Shown: piece by piece, positions 17,637-24,569 of the stretch
How the letters are laid out: every line of letters starts with the position of its first letter
How positions within the stretch are numbered: position 1 is the stretch's first letter
Source of the DNA: Flavobacteriales bacterium
Lineage (GTDB): Bacteria > Bacteroidota > Bacteroidia > UBA10329
Length of the DNA: 34,882 nucleotides
Assembly: GCA_021739625.1 (NCBI GenBank)
Contig: JAIPBJ010000029.1
Location: 1-34,882 of the forward strand
Direction of reading: 5' to 3'
Notes under the pieces: generated by a model
Databases searched by the model: none
What the model was told of the DNA's origin: nothing
The model's input: the letters and a program-made list of their open reading frames with translations, nothing else
Made by a program: the position numbers and the translations under genes

Positions 17637-18113
17637 ATGAAGACCATACTTATCGGACAGGGCCTCGGCCCCATCAAGTTCGGAATCACCCGCGATCAGC
17701 TCACGCACCTCATTGGTGAGCCGGACGAAGTGGAAGAGAATGTGGACATTGACGAGGATCTGGACGAGCAGGCCGAAGCATGGCATTATGATGAGTTGGA
17801 AGCGTCCTTCTCATTCGATCAGGAGGACGATTGGCGATTGGGCATGATCGCCATCAGCCATGAGGATGCCACGCTGCTTGGACGGAAGATCATCGGCATG
17901 AGCCGGCAAGAACTGTTGGAGAACCTTCAGGACATGGGCTTCGAAGACCTTGTCTTCGAGGATTGGAGTGACGATGAGGATCCCGACCGCCATTTGGTGC
18001 AATCAGATTCCTCAGCCATCAACTTCTGGTTGGAAGATGGCGAACTCTGCGAGATCCAATGGGGTCCACGCATGTTGGACGAGGACACGGTCGATTGGCC
18101 GGCCGAGGATTGA
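17637..18113 (+). CDS. Very acidic cytoplasmic protein with BamE-like opening
   Basis: 158 residues from the ATG at 17637, chosen because upstream codons lie in the nitroreductase tail. It opens IGQGLGPIKFGITRDQLTHL followed by IGEPDEVEE, the pattern (G-x-I-K-F-G-M-T-x-x-Q-x-x-x-x-L-G-x-P) of BamE/SmpA-fold domains, here without signal peptide or lipobox. A second similar segment (LGRKIIGMSRQELLENLQDMG) follows. The protein is extremely rich in Asp and Glu (for example DWSDDEDPD). Similar soluble proteins occur in Bacteroidota as hypothetical proteins. It ends 7 bp before a convergent gene. Confidence 0.75.
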   Translation: MKTILIGQGLGPIKFGITRDQLTHLIGEPDEVEENVDIDEDLDEQAEAWHYDELEASFSFDQEDDWRLGMIAISHEDATLLGRKIIGMSRQELLENLQDMGFEDLVFEDWSDDEDPDRHLVQSDSSAINFWLEDGELCEIQWGPRMLDEDTVDWPAED

Positions 18114-18120
18114 GGCAGCT

Positions 18121-19353
18121 TCAATAACTCCATTTCACCCGCAGAAAAACACTGTTGCTCAGGTTCTGATAGGAGCTTGAAATGCCTGTTGGCGTAATCT
18201 CTGGAAACTCGGAGAAGAACAGTTGCGCGGCCAGCAGAATGTCGAAACTGTTGCTCACAGAATAGGTGAGCGATGGGTTGATGAGCAGCAGATGAGGCCC
18301 ATAGCCATAGATTACCGCCAAGCTTGAGTTGATGAGCGGTGTGATGGGATAACTGGCGGTGATGAAGCCGTTGTAGCGCGTAGGCATCAGGTTCTTGGCG
18401 CTGAGCGCGGTTCCGCTGAAGAAGCTGACCAGTTTCGCGGGGTCCGAATCGTCAATGCCGTTGCTGTTGAAAAGAAGGGAACCGTTGAGATACAGGCTGT
18501 TCTTGAAGGCATAGTCCACCGAAATGGCACCTGACACCGTGTGGGTGCTGTCCGCAAAACCCTCGAATGGTGCGAACCACTGCGCCTCGCCCTTGAAGCC
18601 CGCATTGCCCAAATTGCCTGCCCAACCGATGCCCGCTGTCACCTCGTCACGGTATTGGCCTGCGATGAACTGCAGGTCGTAGCCGCGTGCGTTCATCTTG
18701 AACATCACCGCAGCGGTCGATTCGAGCCATTTTTCCCGTGGGGCAACAGCAATCTCGAAACCGCTCATGTTCTTGCCGAAATACTGAAACCGAACGGCAT
18801 CCGTGCCCGGCCGTTCCTCATAGTCGAAGTCGATGAAGTTGTAGGCGTTGAAGATGTCGTTGGGGTTCCACGCGAGGTTCACACCCCAATTGATGCGCTG
18901 ACGACCGACCCGCACATCTACTTTCTGATTTCCCCAACCGAGATAGAGCCTGTCGAGCGTGGTGTTGAGCAGCACGGCATCGCTCCTGCCGATGTTGGCC
19001 GTCATGTCCACGAGGCCACCGTCCAATTCGTAGTTCTCGTGCAGCGTTGGCGTGGTGGCCGTTTTTCCTGCGTAGAATAGCCTTGTGCGCAGTTCAGCCC
19101 CGATAAGGAAACCCTTGCCGGGTGTGATCTTCAGGTTGATGCGGTTGTGTAGGAAATTCTCGGTGCTATTGCCGATGAGTGGATTCTCAGAAATGGAAAC
19201 GATATTCAGGTTCTTGATATAACCATGTATCTGAACGATGTCGGAGAATTTGATCTTGGGGGATGGTGAGGAGGTGCTGTCGGATTCTTGGGCAGTAGCC
19301 GATTTTGCCATCAGCATGCCCAGAACCACCAAACAACAGCCAATGTTGCTCAT
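18121..19353 (-). CDS. Outer-membrane beta-barrel protein, last gene of the Lol-like operon
   Basis: 410 residues from the ATG at 19353 (MSNIGCCLVVLG..., signal ending ATAQ). An in-frame ATG 24 bp upstream would add MFKVQSW, but those codons are part of a repeat array. The sequence is beta-barrel-like and ends FLRVKWSY, with a terminal aromatic residue. The segment VGRQRINWGVNLAWNPNDIF, followed by NFIDFDYEERPGTDAVR, resembles the central signature of large DUF1302-like/porin-like barrels that accompany LolA-like transport genes. It probably provides the outer-membrane end of the transport route; transported material unknown. The gene is convergent with the acidic protein gene. Confidence 0.8.
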   Translation of the reverse strand: MSNIGCCLVVLGMLMAKSATAQESDSTSSPSPKIKFSDIVQIHGYIKNLNIVSISENPLIGNSTENFLHNRINLKITPGKGFLIGAELRTRLFYAGKTATTPTLHENYELDGGLVDMTANIGRSDAVLLNTTLDRLYLGWGNQKVDVRVGRQRINWGVNLAWNPNDIFNAYNFIDFDYEERPGTDAVRFQYFGKNMSGFEIAVAPREKWLESTAAVMFKMNARGYDLQFIAGQYRDEVTAGIGWAGNLGNAGFKGEAQWFAPFEGFADSTHTVSGAISVDYAFKNSLYLNGSLLFNSNGIDDSDPAKLVSFFSGTALSAKNLMPTRYNGFITASYPITPLINSSLAVIYGYGPHLLLINPSLTYSVSNSFDILLAAQLFFSEFPEITPTGISSSYQNLSNSVFLRVKWSY

Positions 19354-19359
19354 CGCCCA

Positions 19360-19391
19360 ACTTTGAACCTTAAACATTGAACTTTTGAACC
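19360..19391. repeat. Word array ACTTTGA-type (7-8 bp) between ATPase and barrel genes
   Basis: Consecutive words ACTTTGA, ACCTTAA, ACATTGA and ACTTTTGA, then ACC, run from 7 bp upstream of the barrel start to 5 bp short of the ATPase stop. It occupies the ribosome-binding region of the barrel gene. Confidence 0.65.
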
Positions 19392-19395
19392 GTTT

Positions 19396-20082
19396 TCATC
19401 GCCTTTCATCTCTCACAACAACCCCATCCTCCAACGTGATCACCCTGCGTGCGCGGTCTATCACGCGCTGGTCATGCGTGGAAAAGATGAAGGTGATGCC
19501 TTCTTCCTTGTTCAATCGTGCCATGATGTCGAGCAGGTTGGAGGCACTGGCCGAATCGAGGTTGGCGGTGGGCTCATCGGCCAGAACGAAATCGGGTTTG
19601 GAGGCCAACGCCCGCGCCACGGCCACGCGCTGCTGCTGTCCGCCAGAGAGTTCCGTTGGGCGCTTGTCCATCTTGTCGGCAAGGCCCACTTCGCCTAGCA
19701 ATTGCTCCACACGGGCATCTCGCTGCGCCTTCGGGATCTTCTGAAGGAGCATGATGAATTCGGTGTTCTCCTTGGCCGTGAGCACGGGAATCAGGTTGTA
19801 GCTCTGGAACACGAAACCAATGTGTTTCAACCGGAAATCGATCAGTTCGCTGTCGGTCTTGCCTGTCAGTTCGTGGCCGTTCACTTTGACACTGCCTGAA
19901 GTAGGACGGTCGAGACCACCGATCATGTTGAGCAGCGTGGTCTTGCCGCTGCCCGATGGGCCGATGATGGCCGTGAACTCGTTGTCCTCGATGGTCACAT
20001 CCGCACCGCGAACGGCATAGACGGGAACGATGCCTTCGTAGGTCTTGGTCAATGATTTTGTTTCAATTACGTAGTTGGTCAT
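19396..20082 (-). CDS. ABC transporter ATPase, LolD/MacB type
   Basis: 228 residues. It has Walker A GPSGSGKTT (41-49), Q-loop Gln93, signature LSGGQQQR (145-152), Walker B VLADEP (166-171), D-loop ANLDSA and switch His203 (STHD). The stretch HIGFVFQSYNLIPVLTAKEN is typical of the LolD/MacB/FtsE group that pairs with FtsX-like permeases. It should power the two FtsX-type subunits encoded upstream in the same operon. All catalytic residues are intact. The start codon is followed upstream by a CAATNNN array and then the S23 gene. Confidence 0.95.
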   Translation of the reverse strand: MTNYVIETKSLTKTYEGIVPVYAVRGADVTIEDNEFTAIIGPSGSGKTTLLNMIGGLDRPTSGSVKVNGHELTGKTDSELIDFRLKHIGFVFQSYNLIPVLTAKENTEFIMLLQKIPKAQRDARVEQLLGEVGLADKMDKRPTELSGGQQQRVAVARALASKPDFVLADEPTANLDSASASNLLDIMARLNKEEGITFIFSTHDQRVIDRARRVITLEDGVVVRDERR

Positions 20083-20086
20083 TTTT

Positions 20087-20121
20087 CAATTATCAATTAA
20101 CAATGAGCAATTATCAATTTA
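20087..20121. repeat. CAATNNN heptamer array, left arm of S23 cassette 1
   Basis: Five perfect-length heptamers: CAATTAT, CAATTAA, CAATGAG, CAATTAT, CAATTTA. They begin 5 bp upstream of the ATPase start codon. The inverted partner is at 20504-20538. Confidence 0.85.
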
Positions 20122-20140
20122 ATGAGGAAAGTGGACTGAC

Positions 20141-20500
20141 TCATTCCTCTGGCCTATTGGTGGTTCTGATTATGGAGAAGAGAATTCTGAGAATTTCCTC
20201 ACAATCGTTGACCAAATCATCGTATTCATTCTTGGTGATGTATTCTGTGGCATGAAGAAGGCGCAACCAGAATTTCGATTCCCGTGCTTCCTTGTATGAG
20301 ATGCCTAGTTTGGCGCTAAAATCCTTCCTGGAAATTCCGCCAATGGCCTCCTCAGCATTGGCCCCTATTGAGGTTGCACTTCGCATCAATTGCCGCGTCA
20401 GGTCATATTCTCGATGCTCAATTCTTACGCGTTTGCACATCAGCAAGACTTTCACCGCGAAATCAAAACTCTTCGTCAAAATCACATTCTCTGCTGCCAT
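20141..20500 (-). CDS. Four-helix-bundle protein, S23 (23S rRNA intervening-sequence) family
   Basis: 119 residues from ATG 20500 (a GTG lies one codon earlier). The S23 signature is clear: DLTRQLMRSATSIGANAEEA, then ISRKDFSAKLGISYKEARES and FWLRLLHATEYI. The family was named from proteins encoded in intervening sequences of 23S rRNA genes, is also found elsewhere in bacterial genomes, and shares the fold of the Avd protein of diversity-generating retroelements, which binds RNA and reverse transcriptase. Here it sits inside an ABC transporter operon, on the same strand, between inverted CAATNNN arrays. It belongs to a different subgroup from the S23 gene at 23167-23532. Its role is unknown; a selfish or RNA-processing-linked cassette is inferred. 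Confidence 0.85.
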   Translation of the reverse strand: MAAENVILTKSFDFAVKVLLMCKRVRIEHREYDLTRQLMRSATSIGANAEEAIGGISRKDFSAKLGISYKEARESKFWLRLLHATEYITKNEYDDLVNDCEEILRILFSIIRTTNRPEE

Positions 20501-20503
20501 CAC

Positions 20504-20538
20504 GTAATTGTTAATTGCTCATTGATAATTGTTCATTG
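20504..20538. repeat. CAATNNN heptamer array, right arm of S23 cassette 1
   Basis: Read on the minus strand: CAATGAA, CAATTAT, CAATGAG, CAATTAA, CAATTAC, five heptamers. The first word contains the final Gln codon and the TGA stop of the FtsX gene. Aligned with the left arm, 29 of 35 positions match, so the two arms can pair in RNA. Confidence 0.85.
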
Positions 20539-21738
20539 AGTCCTGATGGCTTCAACAGGTATCAACTTCAGGGCTTTTCTCGCAGGGTAAACCGCAGCAA
20601 TGACCGCCATCACTGCTACCATTATGGCTACTTCGAAGTAGCTGCGAATGTCGAGATACGGATAGACGATGCTGGCGAATCCGAGATCGTTGTATGCACC
20701 ACCGAGGTCTATGCCCACTTGACCGAAGTACGAGACCATGCCCCATGATAGCAGCAGCCCCAGCGGCCCACCGATCATGGTGAGCATCACCGTTTCGAAG
20801 AGGATCATGCCGAAGACCTTTCGCTTGGCCATGCCAACGGCCATCAGCACCCCGATCTCGCGAACGCGCTCAAGCACTGCCATAAGCATGGTGTTGAGTA
20901 TGCTGAACAATAGGGCCACCAGTATGATGCCCACGATGAAATAGAGGTAAACGTCCATGGTCTCGATCATGTAGCGCATGCCAGTGGCCAGATCGAGCCA
21001 GGGCAACACCTCCAGTTCGGGATGAGCAGCGCGGTATTTGGCCGCCAGTGGTTCGGCCATGTCATGATCGGTGAGGGACACCGCTATTTCGTGTACACCG
21101 GCCTCGATGCGCATCAGCGCGCGGAGGTCGTCCTGACGCACATAGATGTTCATCTCATCGAACATGCCGTTGCCCGTATCGAAAATTCCGACCACGCGAA
21201 ACGCCCCGGCAATGATCTCGCCATCCAGATCCTGAACGGTGAGCACGAGTTTCGATTTCAGGTCCACCCCATACTTCTCGGCCACTTTACGACTGATGAC
21301 CAGCGGATTGCGCGATGCGCCTTCGAACCACGTGCCGTCCACTACTTTCTCGTTCAGTCCTGTCACCAGGGCCTCTTTCGCAGGGTCGATGCCCATGATG
21401 CGGATGGCGCCCGAACGTCTTGCCGAACCCACCATGCCCATGCTGATGAGCCTTCCAGAAGTGCCCGCAACGGTCGGTTCCTGCTCCACTTCGACCATGA
21501 TCTGGTCTGCATTCGGGATATAGAGACTGGTGAGGAATTCATCGGTGAACTGCGGTCTGTGGAACTGGAAATCGCTCATCTCAAGCTTGATCACACTCTC
21601 GATCTTCTGCCGCATCATGCCTTGCATAAAAGCAGATGCGAACACGCCAGCCAATAGCCCAATAGCAATGGCCGTGATGACCACGATGCTGCGGGTGCGG
21701 TTTCTCCAAATATTTCGCCAAGCGATTTTTAGCAACAT
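20533..21738 (-). CDS. FtsX/LolC-type ABC transporter permease (first)
   Basis: 401 residues from ATG 21738 (MLLKIAWRNIWRN); the upstream in-frame extension is encoded by a repeat array and is rejected. Topology is that of LolC/LolE and MacB-type permeases: TM1 (about 18-40, SIVVITAIAIGLLAGVFA), a large periplasmic domain (about 41-260), then three C-terminal TM segments (about 265-290, 310-340 and 365-390), with the usual VREIGVLMAVGM motif before TM3. With the second FtsX gene it should form a heterodimeric type VII ABC transporter extracting a lipid or lipoprotein from the inner membrane. Stop codon and last Gln codon are shared with the CAATNNN array. Confidence 0.92.
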   Translation of the reverse strand: MLLKIAWRNIWRNRTRSIVVITAIAIGLLAGVFASAFMQGMMRQKIESVIKLEMSDFQFHRPQFTDEFLTSLYIPNADQIMVEVEQEPTVAGTSGRLISMGMVGSARRSGAIRIMGIDPAKEALVTGLNEKVVDGTWFEGASRNPLVISRKVAEKYGVDLKSKLVLTVQDLDGEIIAGAFRVVGIFDTGNGMFDEMNIYVRQDDLRALMRIEAGVHEIAVSLTDHDMAEPLAAKYRAAHPELEVLPWLDLATGMRYMIETMDVYLYFIVGIILVALLFSILNTMLMAVLERVREIGVLMAVGMAKRKVFGMILFETVMLTMIGGPLGLLLSWGMVSYFGQVGIDLGGAYNDLGFASIVYPYLDIRSYFEVAIMVAVMAVIAAVYPARKALKLIPVEAIRTQ

Positions 21739-21741
21739 AGC

Positions 21742-21867
21742 CGTTCGCTTTTCGCCATTCGCTTTTCGCAAAAAAGGCAGGGGTTTGATGTCTGTGAATC
21801 TGAACTCATTTGTTTTTCCACTTCTTGTTTTTCAGTTAGCCGAATGGCGAACAGCGAACAGCGAAAG
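21742..21867. repeat. Inverted pair of GCGAANN heptamer arrays between the FtsX genes
   Basis: The left arm (21742-21769) reads on the minus strand as GCGAAAA, GCGAATG, GCGAAAA, GCGAACG. The right arm (about 21839-21867) reads on the plus strand as (G)CCGAATG, GCGAACA, GCGAACA, GCGAAAG. About 70 bp without an ORF separate them. The left arm ends 3 bp from the start codon of one FtsX gene; the right arm ends 6 bp from the stop of the other. Confidence 0.8.
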
Positions 21868-21873
21868 GCTTTC

Positions 21874-23094
21874 TCAACTCCTCATCGCCACAATCGCCTT
21901 CATCCTCAGTAATCTCATCATCGGATATAAGGCTATTACCGAAGTAATGGCCGCTACAACCAACGCCTGCGTGGCAAACACCCCGATATCCACCGTGCTC
22001 TGCATCACGGGTTCCATGCCGTATTCCTCGAACATCTTGGTGAATTCCTCGCCTTCGCCAAAGGTGATGGGGAAATAGTAGAACCAGCTCACCACGGGCA
22101 GGGCGCCTATCATGCCGAGGATGGAGCCGAGCAGGGCCAGCATTACCACTTCGAGCCAGAAGACAGCGGCCAGTCGCCAGCGTTTCATGCCCACCGCCAC
22201 CAGCACCCCGAACTCATGCATCCGTTCGGCAAGCATCATCAGCATGGTGCCGAAAATGCCGAACGAGATGACCATGTAGAGGATGAACATGAACACGTAG
22301 CCCTCTTTGCGGTCAGTCTCGATCATGTGCTTGAGGTCGGGCATCAGCACTTCCCAATCGTGTGCCACGAGGCCGGTAGGAAGTGAACCGCTCAGGTCAC
22401 TGACAATCTTGGTGGAGCGGTCAGAATTGTCCATCAGCACCACTATGTTGGTACACATGCCCTCGGCCCCGAAGAACCATTGCGCCTCCTTCAAAGGCAG
22501 TATCACCAGTTGCTTGCTCAACTCGGGCGACCCGAATTTGACCAGTCCTTTCACAGGATATTTGCCCGTGGCGGTGCTGCCCTGATAGCCCATGCCGATG
22601 AGCACGATGGTGTCGCCCACCGCCAGCCCGAGCTTCTTTGCCAGCCCGGAACCAAGGAGCACAGCCTTGTCATCAGGTTCGAGGTAAGCTCCATCTGAAA
22701 CCCGTGCAGCCATGTCGGTGTGGTCCTTCTCGGCCACTGGGTCAATGCCCACGACCATCGCGCCCTTGGTGGTCTCGTCCGATGCGGCCAGCGCAAAACT
22801 CTCGATGCGTGGCACCCAGCCGGTCACATGGCGCGTGGACATTATGCTGCTGTCAATGCCGTCCGACATCATCAAGGCATCGTCCAATGAGCGGTCGGGG
22901 AGATATTCGGCCGACTGTACCTGAACAAAGCCACTGTAAGCCCCGATCATCGAGTCCATCATGCGGGCATACATTCCTTCCTTCATGCTCATCATCAAGG
23001 TGGAAAGAATCACCGCGAAGAACACCGACATCAGGGTGATGGCCGTTCTGCGCTTATTGCGCCAGATGTTGCGGTATGCGAGACGGAGGAGCAT
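21874..23094 (-). CDS. FtsX/LolE-type ABC transporter permease (second)
   Basis: 406 residues with the same topology as its neighbour: TM1 (about 17-38, TAITLMSVFFAVILSTLMMS), a periplasmic domain (about 40-270), and three C-terminal TM helices carrying RMHEFGVLVAVGMKRW. It opens MLLRLAYRNIWRNKRRT, parallel to MLLKIAWRNIWRNRTRS in the first permease, so the two are diverged duplicates that probably heterodimerise as LolC and LolE do. The start codon (23094) is separated by only one base from the first TCAGGNNN word, leaving no room for a normal ribosome-binding site outside the repeat. Confidence 0.92.
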   Translation of the reverse strand: MLLRLAYRNIWRNKRRTAITLMSVFFAVILSTLMMSMKEGMYARMMDSMIGAYSGFVQVQSAEYLPDRSLDDALMMSDGIDSSIMSTRHVTGWVPRIESFALAASDETTKGAMVVGIDPVAEKDHTDMAARVSDGAYLEPDDKAVLLGSGLAKKLGLAVGDTIVLIGMGYQGSTATGKYPVKGLVKFGSPELSKQLVILPLKEAQWFFGAEGMCTNIVVLMDNSDRSTKIVSDLSGSLPTGLVAHDWEVLMPDLKHMIETDRKEGYVFMFILYMVISFGIFGTMLMMLAERMHEFGVLVAVGMKRWRLAAVFWLEVVMLALLGSILGMIGALPVVSWFYYFPITFGEGEEFTKMFEEYGMEPVMQSTVDIGVFATQALVVAAITSVIALYPMMRLLRMKAIVAMRS

Positions 23095-23095
23095 A

Positions 23096-23174
23096 TCAGG
23101 GTGTCAGGTTTTCAGGTAATCAGGAAACGGGTGAATTGGTTGTCAGGAGGTCAGGTTTTCAGGTGATCACGATG
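23096..23174. repeat. TCAGGNNN octamer array, left arm of S23 cassette 2
   Basis: The first block of four octamers is TCAGGGTG, TCAGGTTT, TCAGGTAA, TCAGGAAA (23096-23127). A 15-bp interruption follows, then TCAGGAGG, TCAGGTTT, TCAGGTGA and the degenerate TCACGATG (23143-23174). The S23 stop codon (TCA on the plus strand, 23167-23169) lies inside the last word. Confidence 0.85.
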
Positions 23175-23532
23175 GAAGGGACTTGGAAAGGTTGGCAATG
23201 AAACGGGCAAGCATTTTCCGTTCTTCATCAAGTTGGGAATTCAGCTTTTCTATGAGATCAGTGGGTACCGAGAAACGCCTTTGGACTATCAGAGCCTGTG
23301 TCTGAAGCTCGAATGTTGAACCAAGTGCTGTTTCCAGATACTGGATAAAGTGCCTGTCACTCTTGCGAGAACAACCCTCCGCGATGTTGCTTGGAATACT
23401 GACACTGCATCGCGCCATCTGTGTTCTTAGTCCAAAGCGTTCTGAATCAGGAAGCAGAGCAATAAGGTCGTACGTTGTTTCGACCACACCCATTCCGCGT
23501 TGCCAAATGGTCAAATCCTTAAAATCTCTCAT
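23167..23532 (-). CDS. Four-helix-bundle protein, S23 family (second, different subgroup)
   Basis: 121 residues: MRDFKDLTIWQRGMGVVETT, then LRTQMARCSVSIPSNIAEG and FIQYLETALGSTFELQTQ. These are the hallmark S23/four-helix-bundle motifs (Q-x-x-R-x-x-S-I-P-x-N-I-A-E-G and L-x-x-A-x-G-S-x-x-E-L). It is only distantly similar to the S23 protein at 20141-20500, so the two are independent insertions rather than a recent duplication. It is encoded on the operon strand between the LolA-like and FtsX genes, enclosed by inverted TCAGGNNN arrays. No catalytic residues are known for the family; RNA-associated behaviour is inferred from the Avd fold. Confidence 0.88.
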   Translation of the reverse strand: MRDFKDLTIWQRGMGVVETTYDLIALLPDSERFGLRTQMARCSVSIPSNIAEGCSRKSDRHFIQYLETALGSTFELQTQALIVQRRFSVPTDLIEKLNSQLDEERKMLARFIANLSKSLPS

Positions 23533-23549
23533 CCTTATGCGTTATTGCT

Positions 23550-23589
23550 AACTCTGATTTCCTGATCACCTGACACCCTGATTTCCTGA
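23550..23589. repeat. TCAGGNNN octamer array, right arm of S23 cassette 2
   Basis: Read on the minus strand: TCAGGAAA, TCAGGGTG, TCAGGTGA, TCAGGAAA, TCAGAGTT, five octamers. It begins 5 bp after the stop of the LolA-like gene and ends 17 bp before the S23 start codon. Shifting by one word, 25 of 32 positions match the first block of the left arm. Confidence 0.85.
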
Positions 23590-23594
23590 CCACC

Positions 23595-24389
23595 TTACTT
23601 CACCGTTTTCATGTTCGATGTACTGAAGAAGGAATCCTCCAGCGGCTTGTCAAACTCGATCGCGGTGATCTCCATCATGGTCTTGTTGCCGGGTTTGTCC
23701 ACAGGGATCATCTCCATTTTGGCAGCCAGTTTCTTGCCGCCCATTTCCTTGATGTCGGAAGAGTTGAGGATGTTGACAAGCGCACCGTCCTCGTCATACA
23801 TCTCGCTGCGGAGCTGGATGAGATCGGCCCTGTCGATGAAGAGGACGATCTTGCCCCAGACCACGGCCGCTTCGGGCTTGGGGTCGAGCTGGATCTTGTA
23901 ACACTTTCGGCCCAAGATTGTGCTGTCGCCCGTTATCTTCTGGGTGTAGTCGTTGAGGGTGGACGATTCGCGCACCAGGTCATCGTTGGTGAAATCGGTG
24001 CCCATCCAGCTCTGCATCATCATGCTGGGCGGCAACTTGATGGTGCGCTCAATGCTGGGCATCCAGTTCCATATCTCCTTGTCGCGCTTGAGGAAGGCAA
24101 CGCCTTTGTCCTTGGCCGGTGCTCTGACCACCGAGAGGCTCATCTTCTCGCCCTTGCTCCAGCTTTTGAGGGTCATTTCGCGGGTCCATTTGGGGCGCAC
24201 GGTGGTGATGGTCATCTCGGTGATGGCCGATTTGGTACCGCGCATCTTCTGGTCGGCCTTTTCGATGATCTCGCGGGCGGTTTGGGCTTGCGCGCCAAGG
24301 GCGATGGCGGAAAGGAGGAGGGTTAGTGCGAGGCGCGATAGAGCTGTTCGCCATTCGCCATTCGCTGTTCGGATTGTGTAAAAAGCCAT
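23595..24389 (-). CDS. LolA-like outer-membrane lipoprotein-sorting protein with repeat-derived N-terminus
   Basis: 264 residues if started at ATG 24389. The mature domain (AREIIEKADQKMRGTKSAIT...) matches the LolA_like 'outer membrane lipoprotein-sorting protein' family: MTLKSWSKGEKMSLSVV, WNWMPSIERTIKLPP, WMGTDFTNDDLVRES and IEFDKPLEDSFF. Such periplasmic proteins carry a lipid or lipoprotein between membranes, fitting the FtsX/ATPase and barrel genes downstream. The signal core (LALTLLLSAIALGAQAQ) is preceded by IRTANGEWRTALSR, which is the translation of a GCGAANN array. No ATG lies between array and signal core, so the array seems to have replaced the original start. An ATG at 24485 would extend the protein through a further array. 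Confidence 0.85.
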   Translation of the reverse strand: MAFYTIRTANGEWRTALSRLALTLLLSAIALGAQAQTAREIIEKADQKMRGTKSAITEMTITTVRPKWTREMTLKSWSKGEKMSLSVVRAPAKDKGVAFLKRDKEIWNWMPSIERTIKLPPSMMMQSWMGTDFTNDDLVRESSTLNDYTQKITGDSTILGRKCYKIQLDPKPEAAVVWGKIVLFIDRADLIQLRSEMYDEDGALVNILNSSDIKEMGGKKLAAKMEMIPVDKPGNKTMMEITAIEFDKPLEDSFFSTSNMKTVK

Positions 24390-24561
24390 TCGCTGTTCGC
24401 CATTCGCTGTTCGGGCAATGGGAGAAGCTATTTGCTGGTCACTGTTTACTGTTTTGAGAAACAGGTTTTTCGGATGGAGATTCATGTTATGGTTGATATG
24501 TGCTCATGTTTTTGATTTGGCGAATGGCGAAAAGCAAATGGCGAATAGCGAATGGCGAACA
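24345..24561. repeat. Inverted GCGAANN arrays with an inner CTGTTTA array, TetR-LolA junction
   Basis: The left arm (24345-24414) holds eight heptamers on the minus strand in two blocks (words such as GCGAACA and GCGAATG), split by 14 bp. The right arm (24520-24561) holds six heptamers on the plus strand: GCGAATG, GCGAAAA, GCAAATG, GCGAATA, GCGAATG, GCGAACA. Between them, CTGGTCA, CTGTTTA, CTGTTTT (24435-24455) forms a second word family. The right arm stops 8 bp short of the TetR stop; the left arm runs into the LolA-like coding region. Confidence 0.8.
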
Positions 24562-24569
24562 GCTCCTTC

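Noticed and set aside
19354-19377. Upstream start for the outer-membrane barrel (MFKVQSW extension)
   Set aside because: These codons overlap the ACTTTGA-type array, and the extension weakens the signal peptide; the ATG at 19353 gives a normal one.
20087-20538. Possible CRISPR-like array because of regular spacing
   Set aside because: The repeated unit is only 7 bp with a 4-base core and no spacers of 25-40 bp; no cas genes are present.
21739-21771. Upstream start for the first FtsX gene (MRKANGEKRTA extension)
   Set aside because: The extension is the translation of GCGAANN words; the ATG at 21738 matches the MLLRLAYRN start of its paralogue.
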